From Oscillospiraceae bacterium (GTDB lineage Bacteria > Bacillota_A > Clostridia > Oscillospirales > WRJC01): DNA of 64,000 bases. The position numbers and the translations under genes are program-made. The DNA is taken from assembly GCA_009782405.1 (NCBI GenBank), contig WRJC01000010.1:1-64000 (forward strand), read 5' to 3'. The notes beneath the pieces are model-generated. The model was given only the letters and a program-made list of their open reading frames with translations. It was not told the origin of the DNA and did no database searches. Each line of letters opens with the position of its first letter. The stretch's first letter is position 1. This document shows positions 52,778 to 61,588 of this stretch, piece by piece.

Positions 52778-53863
52778 ATGTATAGCGGATTGACCAGCAA
52801 TTTAGGAAACCTTTACAAGCTCACAGACGCGAAGACCAGATCCGTCTCGCCGGAAAATTTCACCGGCGAAAAAGGCAAAGGCGGGATGGCGACCGAAGGC
52901 AACGGAAAAAACTGCGCGAGGGAACTCGGGATAGGCTGGAAAATCAGCCCTTGCGTGACAATCAAGCCGGGAGAGGTTTTCACCATGGCCGACGTGAAGT
53001 CGAGCGGGGCGATAAACCACATATGGTGCACCACATCGGGCAGGAATTGGCGGGATTTCATTTTGAGGATCTATTGGGACGGCTCGGAGGCTCCGAGCGT
53101 GGAATGCCCGATAGGGGACTTTTTCTGCTCGGGCTGGGGGGAATACACCCCGGTGACCTCGCTTGCGGTTTGCGTGAACCCCGGAAGGGCGTTTAACTGC
53201 TACTGGAACATGCCGTTTAAAAAAGGTTTCAGGATGACCCTCGAAAACAGGGACACAAAGGACATGGTGATATACTACCAAATCGACTACACCGAGGCCG
53301 AAATCCCCGCAAACGAGGAAATCGCCTATTTCCACGCGCAGTTCAGGCGCCAGAATCCCCTGCCCTACAAAGATGTCTACACCATACTCGACGGCGTTTC
53401 CGGCAAGGGCCAGTTCGTTGGAACCTATATGGCCTGGCAGGTCAACAACAACGGCTGGTGGGGCGAGGGCGAAATCAAGTTCTATCTGGACGGCGACAAA
53501 GAATTTCCCACCATATGCGGCACCGGAACCGAGGACTACTTCTGCGGCTCGTATGATTTCGAGAACCCCTATGAGCGCAAATACGAAAATTTCAGCAGCC
53601 CATACGCGGGTTTCCACCAAATACTCAAATCCGACGAGCTGTACAGGGTCCAGAAGAGGTTCGGGATGTACAGATGGCACATAGCCGACCCGGTGCGATT
53701 CGACGAAGACCTTAAAGTGACCATACAGGCGCTCGGCTGGCGGAGCGAGGGCAGGTACCTGCCGCTGCAGGACGACATAGCGAGCGTGGCGTACTGGTAC
53801 CAGACGCTGCCCGCGGCGCCTTTCCCCGCTTTGCCCGACAGGGACTATCTGGAGGTGATTTGA
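52778..53863 (+). CDS. GH172 (DUF2961) glycoside hydrolase
   Basis: The 361-residue protein is a DUF2961 member of the difructose-anhydride synthase / furanosidase family now called GH172. Visible marks are GAINHIWCT, PIGDFFCSGWGEY, a GEGEIKFYLDG strand and the GTGTEDYFCGSYDF block that carries a catalytic glutamate, then a second beta-sandwich (about 260-360). Characterised relatives act on D-fructofuranose, D-arabinofuranose or D-galactofuranose. No signal peptide is present, so it acts in the cytoplasm, probably as an oligomer. The GH2 gene follows 1 nt after its stop. Confidence 0.88.
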   Translation: MYSGLTSNLGNLYKLTDAKTRSVSPENFTGEKGKGGMATEGNGKNCARELGIGWKISPCVTIKPGEVFTMADVKSSGAINHIWCTTSGRNWRDFILRIYWDGSEAPSVECPIGDFFCSGWGEYTPVTSLAVCVNPGRAFNCYWNMPFKKGFRMTLENRDTKDMVIYYQIDYTEAEIPANEEIAYFHAQFRRQNPLPYKDVYTILDGVSGKGQFVGTYMAWQVNNNGWWGEGEIKFYLDGDKEFPTICGTGTEDYFCGSYDFENPYERKYENFSSPYAGFHQILKSDELYRVQKRFGMYRWHIADPVRFDEDLKVTIQALGWRSEGRYLPLQDDIASVAYWYQTLPAAPFPALPDRDYLEVI

Positions 53864-53864
53864 C

Positions 53865-55619
53865 ATGATCCCAAGACCGGAATTTCCAAACCCGCAGTTT
53901 GAGAGAAAAACCTGGCAGAACCTAAACGGAAAATGGCAATTTTGCTTCGACCACGCCAAATCGGGCGAGGAGCGCGGCTATGCAAGCGACGACAAGGCTT
54001 TCGAGCTGGAGATAAACGTGCCCTTTAGCTACGAGAGCCCGCTTTCGGGGATAAATATAAAAGATTTCTGCGAGTGCGTCTGGTACAAAAGGAGCTTCGA
54101 GATAGATGCAAGCTGGGACAAAGGCAGGACGCTTCTGCATTTCGGGGCGGTCGATTACCACGCAAAAGTCTGGATAAACGGGAAATACGTGAGCTTTCAC
54201 AGGGGCGGCATGACCGGCTTTTGCTTCGATGTGACAAAATATATTCATCCCGGCGAAAACACGATCACGGTAAAAGCCGAGGACAACCTGCGCGGAGGCA
54301 AACAGCCCTCCGGCAAGCAGTGCCCGAACTTTTTCTCGGCTGGCTGCCACTACACCAGGACCACCGGCATATGGCAAACCGTGTGGCTCGAATATGTCCC
54401 ATTTGAGAGCTACATAAAAGATTTCAAGATCCGCACCGACATAGAAAATTCCGTGGTCACCATAGACGCCGCGTTTTCCGATGCCGTAAAAAATGCCGTA
54501 TTTACAGTCGAAATCCTCGACGGCGACAGGGGGATCGTAAACGACAAACCGTTTATGGCGGGCGGGACAAATGTGTCCGTGCAGCTCGATGTCCCCAAAG
54601 ATGATCTGCGCTTGTGGGACGTTGGCAAAGGGGAGCTTTACGGCTTGGTTTTGACCTACGGCGACGGCGCGAACAAAGACACAGTCCACAGCTATTTCGG
54701 CATGAGAAGCGTGGCGATAGAAGGGCGCAAAATACTTCTGAACGGCAGGCCGGTGTTCCAGAGGCTGGTTTTGGATCAGGGATTTTACCCCGAGGGCACC
54801 TGGACCGCCCCGTCGGCGAAGGCACTTGAAGAGGACATCGCGTTCTCGATGGAAGCGGGATTCAACGGGGCGAGGCTGCACCAGAAGATTTTCGAGCCGC
54901 TGTTCCACTACTATGCCGACCGCGCGGGGTATCTCACCTGGGGCGAGCACGGCAACTGGGGGATGGACTATTCGGGCGAAAGCTACCAGAATTTTTTGTG
55001 CGAATGGATAGAGGAAGTGAACCGTGACGCGAGCCATCCCTCGATAGTGGGCTGGTGCCCGCATAACGAGACCAACTGGGGTCAGAGAAGGGACGATCTG
55101 GCATATATATACAGGCTGACCAAATCAATCGACCCCTCGCGCCCCTGCATCGACACTTCCGGTTATGTCCACGTCGAGACCGATATATTCGACATCCACG
55201 ACTACGACCAGAACGTCGCGCCGTTTGCGGAAAGATATGCGGCTCTCACCGATGAAAGCGGCAAAAAAGAGATATTCCAAAACGACAACAGGTGGCCAAG
55301 GGAAAAAATCATGGAGCTGCCGTATTTCGTGAGCGAGTTCGGCGGCACCTGGTGGAGCGAAGCGGGCAAGGAAACCAACAACAACAAGCAGAGCTGGGGC
55401 TACGGCAAGGCCCCGGAGGACATAGAAAAATTCTACGAGCGCTTTGAAGGGCTGGTCACCGCGCTTTTGGACAACCCGGCGATATGCGCCTTCTGCTACA
55501 CCCAGCTCACCGACGTGGAGCAAGAGCAAAACGGGATACTTTGCTACGACAGGCAAAAGAAATTCGACATGGCGAAGCTGCGCGGGATTCTCACGAAAAT
55601 CGCGGCGATAGAAAAATAA
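53865..55619 (+). CDS. GH2 family glycosidase (beta-galactosidase/glucuronidase-like)
   Basis: The 584-residue enzyme has the three GH2 domains: a jelly-roll (1-180; RKTWQNLNGKWQFCFD and WYKRSFEI), an Ig-like domain (about 185-285) and a TIM barrel (about 290-584). The acid/base glutamate is in CPHNETNWG and the nucleophile glutamate in YFVSEFGGTWW. It is shorter than LacZ, like exo-acting intracellular GH2 enzymes for arabinosides, galactosides or mannosides. GGAGGTG inside the end of the GH172 gene is its ribosome site, so the two are translationally coupled. A terminator follows at 55695. Confidence 0.9.
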   Translation: MIPRPEFPNPQFERKTWQNLNGKWQFCFDHAKSGEERGYASDDKAFELEINVPFSYESPLSGINIKDFCECVWYKRSFEIDASWDKGRTLLHFGAVDYHAKVWINGKYVSFHRGGMTGFCFDVTKYIHPGENTITVKAEDNLRGGKQPSGKQCPNFFSAGCHYTRTTGIWQTVWLEYVPFESYIKDFKIRTDIENSVVTIDAAFSDAVKNAVFTVEILDGDRGIVNDKPFMAGGTNVSVQLDVPKDDLRLWDVGKGELYGLVLTYGDGANKDTVHSYFGMRSVAIEGRKILLNGRPVFQRLVLDQGFYPEGTWTAPSAKALEEDIAFSMEAGFNGARLHQKIFEPLFHYYADRAGYLTWGEHGNWGMDYSGESYQNFLCEWIEEVNRDASHPSIVGWCPHNETNWGQRRDDLAYIYRLTKSIDPSRPCIDTSGYVHVETDIFDIHDYDQNVAPFAERYAALTDESGKKEIFQNDNRWPREKIMELPYFVSEFGGTWWSEAGKETNNNKQSWGYGKAPEDIEKFYERFEGLVTALLDNPAICAFCYTQLTDVEQEQNGILCYDRQKKFDMAKLRGILTKIAAIEK

Positions 55620-55694
55620 GGGGAAAAGGAATAACTTTGTATATCGCAAGCATGGAACAGCTCCCAGCTGTAAAATTTTCCCGTATTATTGCGC

Positions 55695-55727
55695 AAAAGA
55701 TACCCTTTTAGAGGGTATCTTTTTTTA
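55695..55727 (+). terminator. terminator of the xylB-GH172-GH2 operon
   Basis: A 10-bp stem (AAAGATACCC with GGGTATCTTT) around TTTTAGA, followed by T residues. The 75 nt before it contain only a 24-codon open frame from TTG 55637 after AAGGAA, which I do not call a gene. Confidence 0.9.
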
Positions 55728-55747
55728 TCATCCTGCAAATTGCCTTC

Positions 55748-56983
55748 TCAATAATTTTTATTGTTTTCCCAGGCGTCGAGCATGGCTTTCAGGTGATGCT
55801 CCGGCACATCCGGCAAAAGATTGTGCACTCCCGAAAAGATAAACCCGCCGCCTTGCTTTAATATATTTATGCACTCCGACACCTTTATATACACTTCGTC
55901 GTATGATTCGTTTTTATCTACCAGCTGCGAATCATACGCCCCGCCCCAAAAAATGATCTTGTCGCCGAATTCTTTTTTCAGTTTTTTCGCCGACATATTG
56001 TTCGCCGATATTTGGACGGGATTTATGATGTCCGCCCCGCATTCTATCAAATCGTCCATGATATTGTACACCGATCCGCATGAATGCAGGTTTATCTTCA
56101 TGTCCGTGATTTTTTTCCAGCCCGAAAACAAATCCGAATAAGGCTTTTTGTAAATCTCGCGCCACAGATCCGCGCCGATCAAAACGTCCCTGTTGTCGCC
56201 TATGTCATGGGCGATCATCAGTATATCGGCGTATTTCCCGATAGCTTGATTTAACTGTTTTAGCTGCGACAGCGCCGCCTCCACGCATTTGTGCAAAAAT
56301 TCGCGCATTATTTCGGGGTATTCTTTCATCAGTATCATGCTTTTTGCAAAACCGCCCGGCTGTATTTGCAAATCGGTCAAAATTTCGCCCATGCATATGG
56401 ACAAATCCGTTTCCTCATAAAGCAATTTCGCGGAATTTTCCAGGTTTCTCAACAGTTCGTCGGATAAATCACGGCTTGGGTTGAAATTATCCGGCGAGGG
56501 CAAATGCTCAAGCTCCATGTCGTCGTAAAACCCGCTGTTTGAAGCCGCGTCGCCGACCAAATCGAAAAAATATCCCCCTTTCGGGCATATGCTGTTTCCG
56601 GCAGTTTCCCAAACGACGCTGCCGTCGCTGTTTTCCCTAAACCTGTCGGATTCCGGAATTTGAAACTTTTTGCCCCACAATATCTGCTCTTTCCATTTCA
56701 AAATCTCATCGGGCGACGATTTTCTGAATGGCGACTTGCACATTCGGGGCGAGGCCAAAAGCACGATGTCACCTTTCATTTTGTCTATCACATCGAGCTC
56801 AAATACGGCATTGGTCATAAAAGTGCATATTTTTGGGGAATCCGGCTTCACGGCCAAAATCTCCTGAAGCTTACGGTATGCCAAAACATGAAGCCCCTCT
56901 GTTTCGCAGCCGCCCAACCCGTTCGGGACATAATCCGGTATTTCGCGGTTCAATACTTTTTTTACTCTTTCCCTCGCAATCAT
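55748..56983 (-). CDS. URO-D superfamily protein (MtaA-like methyltransferase), copy 3
   Basis: The 411-residue protein has the family opening (RERVKKVLNREIPDYVP). Its HSCG motif in KINLHSCGSVYNIMDDL matches the zinc-binding HxC of corrinoid/thiol methyltransferases, and IIFWGGAYDSQ is a late barrel strand. It also has an 80-residue insertion with several cysteines in the first third. The start is ATG 56983 after CGGAGGAATC; the longer open frame upstream overlaps the MBL gene. It is the second gene of an operon with the MBL hydrolase 32 nt before it. Confidence 0.8.
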   Translation of the reverse strand: MIARERVKKVLNREIPDYVPNGLGGCETEGLHVLAYRKLQEILAVKPDSPKICTFMTNAVFELDVIDKMKGDIVLLASPRMCKSPFRKSSPDEILKWKEQILWGKKFQIPESDRFRENSDGSVVWETAGNSICPKGGYFFDLVGDAASNSGFYDDMELEHLPSPDNFNPSRDLSDELLRNLENSAKLLYEETDLSICMGEILTDLQIQPGGFAKSMILMKEYPEIMREFLHKCVEAALSQLKQLNQAIGKYADILMIAHDIGDNRDVLIGADLWREIYKKPYSDLFSGWKKITDMKINLHSCGSVYNIMDDLIECGADIINPVQISANNMSAKKLKKEFGDKIIFWGGAYDSQLVDKNESYDEVYIKVSECINILKQGGGFIFSGVHNLLPDVPEHHLKAMLDAWENNKNY

Positions 56984-57015
56984 GATTCCTCCGACAAAAA
57001 TGATAATCGTTTCCT

Positions 57016-57852
57016 CTAACAAAATGTATAGGGCATCGCAACCCGGTTTGTTTTGTCCTTCGTGATAAAATGGTTTTTGACCCCGAGCTCGTCCATCCAG
57101 CCCCTGACCTCGATCGTTTGCCATATATGCGTGTTAAATCCCAAACCTGCGTCATTGTCCCAAAGCCACGACGGCGTGTCCCAAAAACACGCTTTGGGGC
57201 TTATGGCCTTGTATACCTCAAATGCGACGCCGTTTTGCCCGTGGTGCGCCATTTGGACAAAATCGGATTTCAATTCAACAAAATGCCTGTCAAGCAGCTT
57301 CATTCCGCCTTCGACGCCAAGATCGGCGAGAAAAATCATCGAATGGCCGCCAAGCGCCATTTTCAACACCACCGATGTGTTGTTGATAAAATTTTCGGAT
57401 ATCGAAAAGTCCGGCGCATACAGAACTTTGAAAACCGCCTCGCCGAAATCCAAAATATCGTTTTCATACAATGTTTGCGTGAGCGGAGCCATTTTTTCCT
57501 TATGCTTTTCAAATTCAAAACCGCCCGCGCTGTGCGCCTCATCGTATTTCAGCAATAATTCGGCAGGGGGAAAATTGTATAATATTTTGCCGAGGGAAAA
57601 TTCTTTTTCATGGTTTTCGAATGCTTCCATCATGGCCCCGTGATGGTCGCTATGAACATGGGTCAGGATCCAGGCGTCGATATGAATTTCGCCGCCGGTC
57701 AAATTTTTTATGTAATCCAAAAGGTATGCGGCGTTGCAGCGGCAGCCGCCGTCGATGACGATGATTTTACCGTCTTTTGTTTCGATTACATACGACATCA
57801 TCTGCGAATGGCTTTGCGAGGCCAGCTGGTGTATGGCGTTGCACCGGTTCAT
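57016..57852 (-). CDS. MBL-fold metallohydrolase (ComEC/Rec2 C-terminal-like)
   Basis: The 278-residue soluble protein has the metallo-beta-lactamase signature THVHSDHHG (metal ligands), an early IVIDGG strand, the ADLGVEGG aspartate region and a FVQMAHHGQN histidine near the end, as in ComEC-like hydrolases. Its substrate is unknown. I choose ATG 57852 because AAAGGA precedes it by 9 nt; a TTG-initiated frame starts at 57882. It leads an operon with URO-D copy 3, so it may act in the same pathway. Confidence 0.8.
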   Translation of the reverse strand: MNRCNAIHQLASQSHSQMMSYVIETKDGKIIVIDGGCRCNAAYLLDYIKNLTGGEIHIDAWILTHVHSDHHGAMMEAFENHEKEFSLGKILYNFPPAELLLKYDEAHSAGGFEFEKHKEKMAPLTQTLYENDILDFGEAVFKVLYAPDFSISENFINNTSVVLKMALGGHSMIFLADLGVEGGMKLLDRHFVELKSDFVQMAHHGQNGVAFEVYKAISPKACFWDTPSWLWDNDAGLGFNTHIWQTIEVRGWMDELGVKNHFITKDKTNRVAMPYTFC

Positions 57853-57908
57853 CTTGGACAATCCTTTCGAGCTGAAATTCAATCAAACATTATCGTTTCC
57901 ACTATTTC

Positions 57909-57938
57909 ATTGTAACATTTGTCGGCTGGTTTTGTCAA
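57909..57938 (-). promoter_or_regulatory. promoter of the MBL/URO-D copy 3 operon
   Basis: Minus-strand TTGACA (57933-57938), 18 bp, TACAAT (57909-57914), back to back with the promoter of URO-D copy 4. Confidence 0.65.
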
Positions 57939-57972
57939 GATGTTTATTGAAAATTTTTTTTCGCTTTGCGGA

Positions 57973-58001
57973 TTGACAAATCCAAAAAATCGTGCTAAAA
58001 T
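57973..58001 (+). promoter_or_regulatory. promoter of URO-D copy 4 and tex
   Basis: TTGACA (57973-57978), 17 bp, TAAAAT (57996-58001). It overlaps an in-frame GTG at 57992, ruling that out as a start. Confidence 0.75.
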
Positions 58002-58054
58002 GGATTCAAGAAGCAAAAAACACAAAAAAAACACGATTGAAGGGAAAATGCAAT

Positions 58055-59212
58055 ATGGAAAAACTCAAAGACGGGATACAATCGCCCGTAGATTACGAAA
58101 AAATGTCCCCTGCGGCAAAAAAGATACGCGATTTTTACGCGGTCAAGCCGAATGCGGGCATAATTCAGACGGAGTTCGGGTATTTTTGCCTCGATGCCTG
58201 GAAGGCCCGGGGGGACATAACGGACAAAACAAACCTTTCGGAAATCTTCATGTATGAGGACACGGGATTTGCGAACTTAGGCGGGCTCGGTTGGTGCGAG
58301 GCGCAGTTTTACCCGTTTTTTGAGCAAAAGGTAATAGAGGACAGGGGAGAATACGAGCTTGCGCAGGATCACGCCGGGCGGCACATACTGTTTTTCAAGG
58401 GGCGCCGGAGCGGGTTCATGCCCGAATACGTGGCCCATCCGGTAAAAGACATGAAATCGTGGGAGGAAAACTGCAAGTGGCGCATGGATCCAAATTCGCC
58501 CGAGAGATACAAAAACATCGAAGCGGACATGGAGTGGCGCATAAAAAGGGCCAACGAGGGCTGCGTGGTGCAGCAGGGGGTCGTGGGCGGATATATGTAC
58601 CTTAGGAGCTTAATTGGCCCCGAGGATCTGCTGTACAAATTTTACGACGAACCCGAATTGATCCACGACTGCATGAAGACATGGTTTCTCCTCGCCGACC
58701 GGATCATAGCCGAACACCAGAAGTATCTCACCCTCGACGAGCTGTTTTTCGGGGAGGACATATGCTACAAATCCGGTCCGCTCATATCGCCCGACATGAT
58801 GCGCGAATTTTTGCTTCCCTACTATGGGCAGCTGATTGAAAACATAAAGGCGCGCCAGATAGATAAATCGCGGCACTTGTTTTTCCAGATCGACACCGAC
58901 GGGTTCTGCAACCCCGTGATCGAAGTCTATCAGGAAATCGGCATGGACCATATGTCGCCTTTTGAAGTGGCGTCGGGCTGCGACGTGGTGGAAATCGGCA
59001 AAAAATACCCGGAGCTCCGCATGCGCGGCGGGATAGACAAGAGGGTTTTGGCAAGCGGCAAAGAGGCGATAGACCGCATGGTCGATTATATAATGCCCGC
59101 CATGAAAAAGCGCGGAGGGTATATCCCCACCTGCGACCACGGGGTCCCGGAGGAAGTGGACTTTTCCGACTATATGCACTACAGGCAGAGGATGCAGGAG
59201 TTTAAGTCATGA
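58055..59212 (+). CDS. URO-D superfamily protein, copy 4 (DTDG motif type)
   Basis: The 385-residue protein has the URO-D barrel pattern: LISPDMMREFLLPYYGQLIENIK, LFFQIDTDGFCNPVI, MDHMSPFEVASGCDVVEIGKKYPELRMRGGIDKRVL, and CDHGVPEEVDFSDY at the end. The HxC zinc motif is replaced by DTD, resembling copy 1 (HTD) rather than copies 2 and 3 (HSC), so the chemistry probably differs from corrinoid methyl transfer. GAAGGGAAA lies about 10 nt before ATG 58055. Its stop overlaps the tex start in ATGA, giving translational coupling. Confidence 0.8.
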   Translation: MEKLKDGIQSPVDYEKMSPAAKKIRDFYAVKPNAGIIQTEFGYFCLDAWKARGDITDKTNLSEIFMYEDTGFANLGGLGWCEAQFYPFFEQKVIEDRGEYELAQDHAGRHILFFKGRRSGFMPEYVAHPVKDMKSWEENCKWRMDPNSPERYKNIEADMEWRIKRANEGCVVQQGVVGGYMYLRSLIGPEDLLYKFYDEPELIHDCMKTWFLLADRIIAEHQKYLTLDELFFGEDICYKSGPLISPDMMREFLLPYYGQLIENIKARQIDKSRHLFFQIDTDGFCNPVIEVYQEIGMDHMSPFEVASGCDVVEIGKKYPELRMRGGIDKRVLASGKEAIDRMVDYIMPAMKKRGGYIPTCDHGVPEEVDFSDYMHYRQRMQEFKS

Positions 59213-61368
59213 ACGTGACAGACGCGCTGCAAAAAGAGTTCAAAATCCCCGAAAAAAAACTCGCCGACACGATAGCCCTCTTCGACAACGGCGACACAGT
59301 GCCCTTTATCGCCCGATACAGAAAAGAGGTAACCGGTTCTTTGGACGACCAGGTGCTCCGCGAGCTTTATGACCGCTTGAATTACCTGCGCAACTTGGAG
59401 AACCGCAAAAACGAAGTGCGCGCCGCAATCGAAAGCCAGGGCAAACTCAACGATGAAATCTCGGCGGCGATAGAAGCCGCCGGGACTTTGGTCGAAGTCG
59501 AGGATATATACAGGCCATACCGTCCAAAAAGAAAAACCAGAGCTTCCGTCGCCAAAGAAAAGGGACTATTGCCCCTTTCCGAAATCTTGTACAGCCAAGA
59601 TATGTTCGAAGGCGACATCGGTGAAATCGCGGCGGGATATATAGACGGGGAAAAAGGGGTGAATTCCGTCGAAGAGGCGATAGGCGGCGCCATGGACATA
59701 GTGGCGGAGAACGTATCTGACAATGCGGCATACAGAAAACAAGTCCGGATTCTGACTTTTGAGCACGCGATGATAACTTCCAAAAAGATCGGGGATGGCG
59801 AAGAGGGCAATATATATTCCATGTATTTCGATTTCGCCGAACCGGTGGGCAAAATCCCGAGCCACAGGATACTCGCCCTGAACCGCGCAGAGAAGGAGGG
59901 CTTCATAAAAGTTTCGGTCGAAGTGGACAAAAGCTTGCCTTTAAACTACCTGTTTGGCGAAACTGTCAGCAAAAAACGGAGCCTGACCACGCAGTATGTC
60001 GAAAAGGCCGTGGTCGACGCCTACGACAGGCTCATTTCCCCCTCGATAGAGCGCGAAATCCGCGGAGACATATTCGACCAGTCGAGCGAAGCGAGCATAA
60101 AAGTATTCGCGCTTAATTTAAAAAACCTGCTGCTCTCACCGCCTTTAAAAGGCAAAACGGTGCTTGGATTCGATCCCGGCTACCGCACCGGCTGCAAGCT
60201 GTCGGTGGTGGACAAAACCGGAAAAGTGATCGGCACAGGAGTGATATACCCCACAAAACCATTGGAAAAAACCGCGGAATCCGAAAAGATCGTGACAGAT
60301 CTCATAAAAAAACACAAAATCGACGTAGTGGCGATCGGAAACGGCACCGCCTCGAAAGAAAGCGAGATATTTGTCGCGAACCTGCTGAAAAAATTAAACT
60401 GCGGCGCGAAATACATCATGGTTTCGGAATCGGGCGCTTCGGTGTATTCTGCATCGAAGCTCGGCGCGGAGGAATTCCCCGAATTCGACGTGACGCTTCG
60501 AAGCGCGGTTTCGATAGCCAGACGGCTCCAAGACCCTCTGGCGGAACTCGTGAAAATCGATCCCAAATCGATCGGCGTGGGCCAGTACCAGCACGACATG
60601 AAGCAGGCGAAACTCGACGAAGCGCTCGCGGGGGTGGTCGAGGATTGCGTTAATTCGGTCGGCGTGGATGTGAACACCGCTTCATACAGCCTTTTATCCT
60701 ATGTTTCGGGCATAAATTCGGCTTCGGCCAAAAACATAGTAAAGTACCGCGAGGAAAACGGCGAATTCGCTTCCCGCAAAGAAATAAAGAAAACGCCGAA
60801 AATCGGGGCGAAGGCTTTCGAGCAGTGCGCGGGGTTTTTGCGGATACCGAACGGCGGCGAAGTGTTCGACAACACGGGCATACACCCGGAATCCTACGAC
60901 GCTGCCGAAAAACTTTTGCAAATGTACGGATTTGCGCCCGAGGACGTGCGCAATTCGCAAATCGCCGGATTGTCCGAGCGCGCAAAGCAGGACGGGCTCG
61001 CGGATGTGGCCGAACTTCTGGGCATTGGACTCCCCACATTGGCTGATATAATAAAAGAGCTGGAAAAGCCCGGGCGCGACATACGCGACGACTTCCCTGA
61101 ACCGGTGCTGAGGGACGATATAATGGATGCAAGCGACTTGAAAGTGGGAATGGCGCTGACCGGGGTGGTGCGAAACGTCATCGATTTCGGGGCATTCGTG
61201 GACATCGGCGTGCACCAGGACGGGCTCGTGCACGTTTCGGAGATAGCGGACAGATATATAAGGCATCCCAGCGAGGTTTTGGCTGTGGGGGACATCGTCA
61301 AAGTTTCGGTGAAATCGATCGATCCGGGAGGGAAAAAAATCGGGCTGACGATGAAAGGGGTAAAATAA
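59209..61368 (+). CDS. tex: Tex-family transcription accessory / RNA-binding protein
   Basis: The 719-residue protein has the complete Tex order. An N-terminal helix-rich region has PFIARYRKE, a YqgF-like RNase-fold domain covers about 320-450 (VLGFDPGYRTGCKLSVVD), helix-hairpin-helix repeats about 470-600 (VGVDVNTAS, INSASAKNIVKYRE), and a C-terminal S1 domain about 640-719 (LTGVVRNVIDFGAFVDIGV). It binds RNA/DNA and aids transcription and ribosome-related quality control. The start codon overlaps the preceding URO-D stop. No terminator is obvious before the ABC gene 220 bp downstream. Confidence 0.95.
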   Translation: MNVTDALQKEFKIPEKKLADTIALFDNGDTVPFIARYRKEVTGSLDDQVLRELYDRLNYLRNLENRKNEVRAAIESQGKLNDEISAAIEAAGTLVEVEDIYRPYRPKRKTRASVAKEKGLLPLSEILYSQDMFEGDIGEIAAGYIDGEKGVNSVEEAIGGAMDIVAENVSDNAAYRKQVRILTFEHAMITSKKIGDGEEGNIYSMYFDFAEPVGKIPSHRILALNRAEKEGFIKVSVEVDKSLPLNYLFGETVSKKRSLTTQYVEKAVVDAYDRLISPSIEREIRGDIFDQSSEASIKVFALNLKNLLLSPPLKGKTVLGFDPGYRTGCKLSVVDKTGKVIGTGVIYPTKPLEKTAESEKIVTDLIKKHKIDVVAIGNGTASKESEIFVANLLKKLNCGAKYIMVSESGASVYSASKLGAEEFPEFDVTLRSAVSIARRLQDPLAELVKIDPKSIGVGQYQHDMKQAKLDEALAGVVEDCVNSVGVDVNTASYSLLSYVSGINSASAKNIVKYREENGEFASRKEIKKTPKIGAKAFEQCAGFLRIPNGGEVFDNTGIHPESYDAAEKLLQMYGFAPEDVRNSQIAGLSERAKQDGLADVAELLGIGLPTLADIIKELEKPGRDIRDDFPEPVLRDDIMDASDLKVGMALTGVVRNVIDFGAFVDIGVHQDGLVHVSEIADRYIRHPSEVLAVGDIVKVSVKSIDPGGKKIGLTMKGVK

Positions 61369-61588
61369 AAAGTTCAAAAAGCGTTAAATTTGTTTGCATG
61401 ATATACACAAAATATTAAAAAACGCCATAATATCTGCCCCTTGCGCGGCGGGTTTTATGCAATATACATAAATAATTCCCAAAAAGTTTGTAACATTAGA
61501 CACTTTTATTTTTCATAAATATTTGGTATAGTATATATAGACAAAAATATATAATTTTATCGTCGTATTTTTTTTAGGAGGATTGAAA

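Noticed and set aside
55637..55711. A 24-codon frame from TTG with a fair ribosome site after the GH2 gene
   Set aside because: It runs into the terminator stem and has no recognisable content; possibly a truncated gene start, but not supportable.
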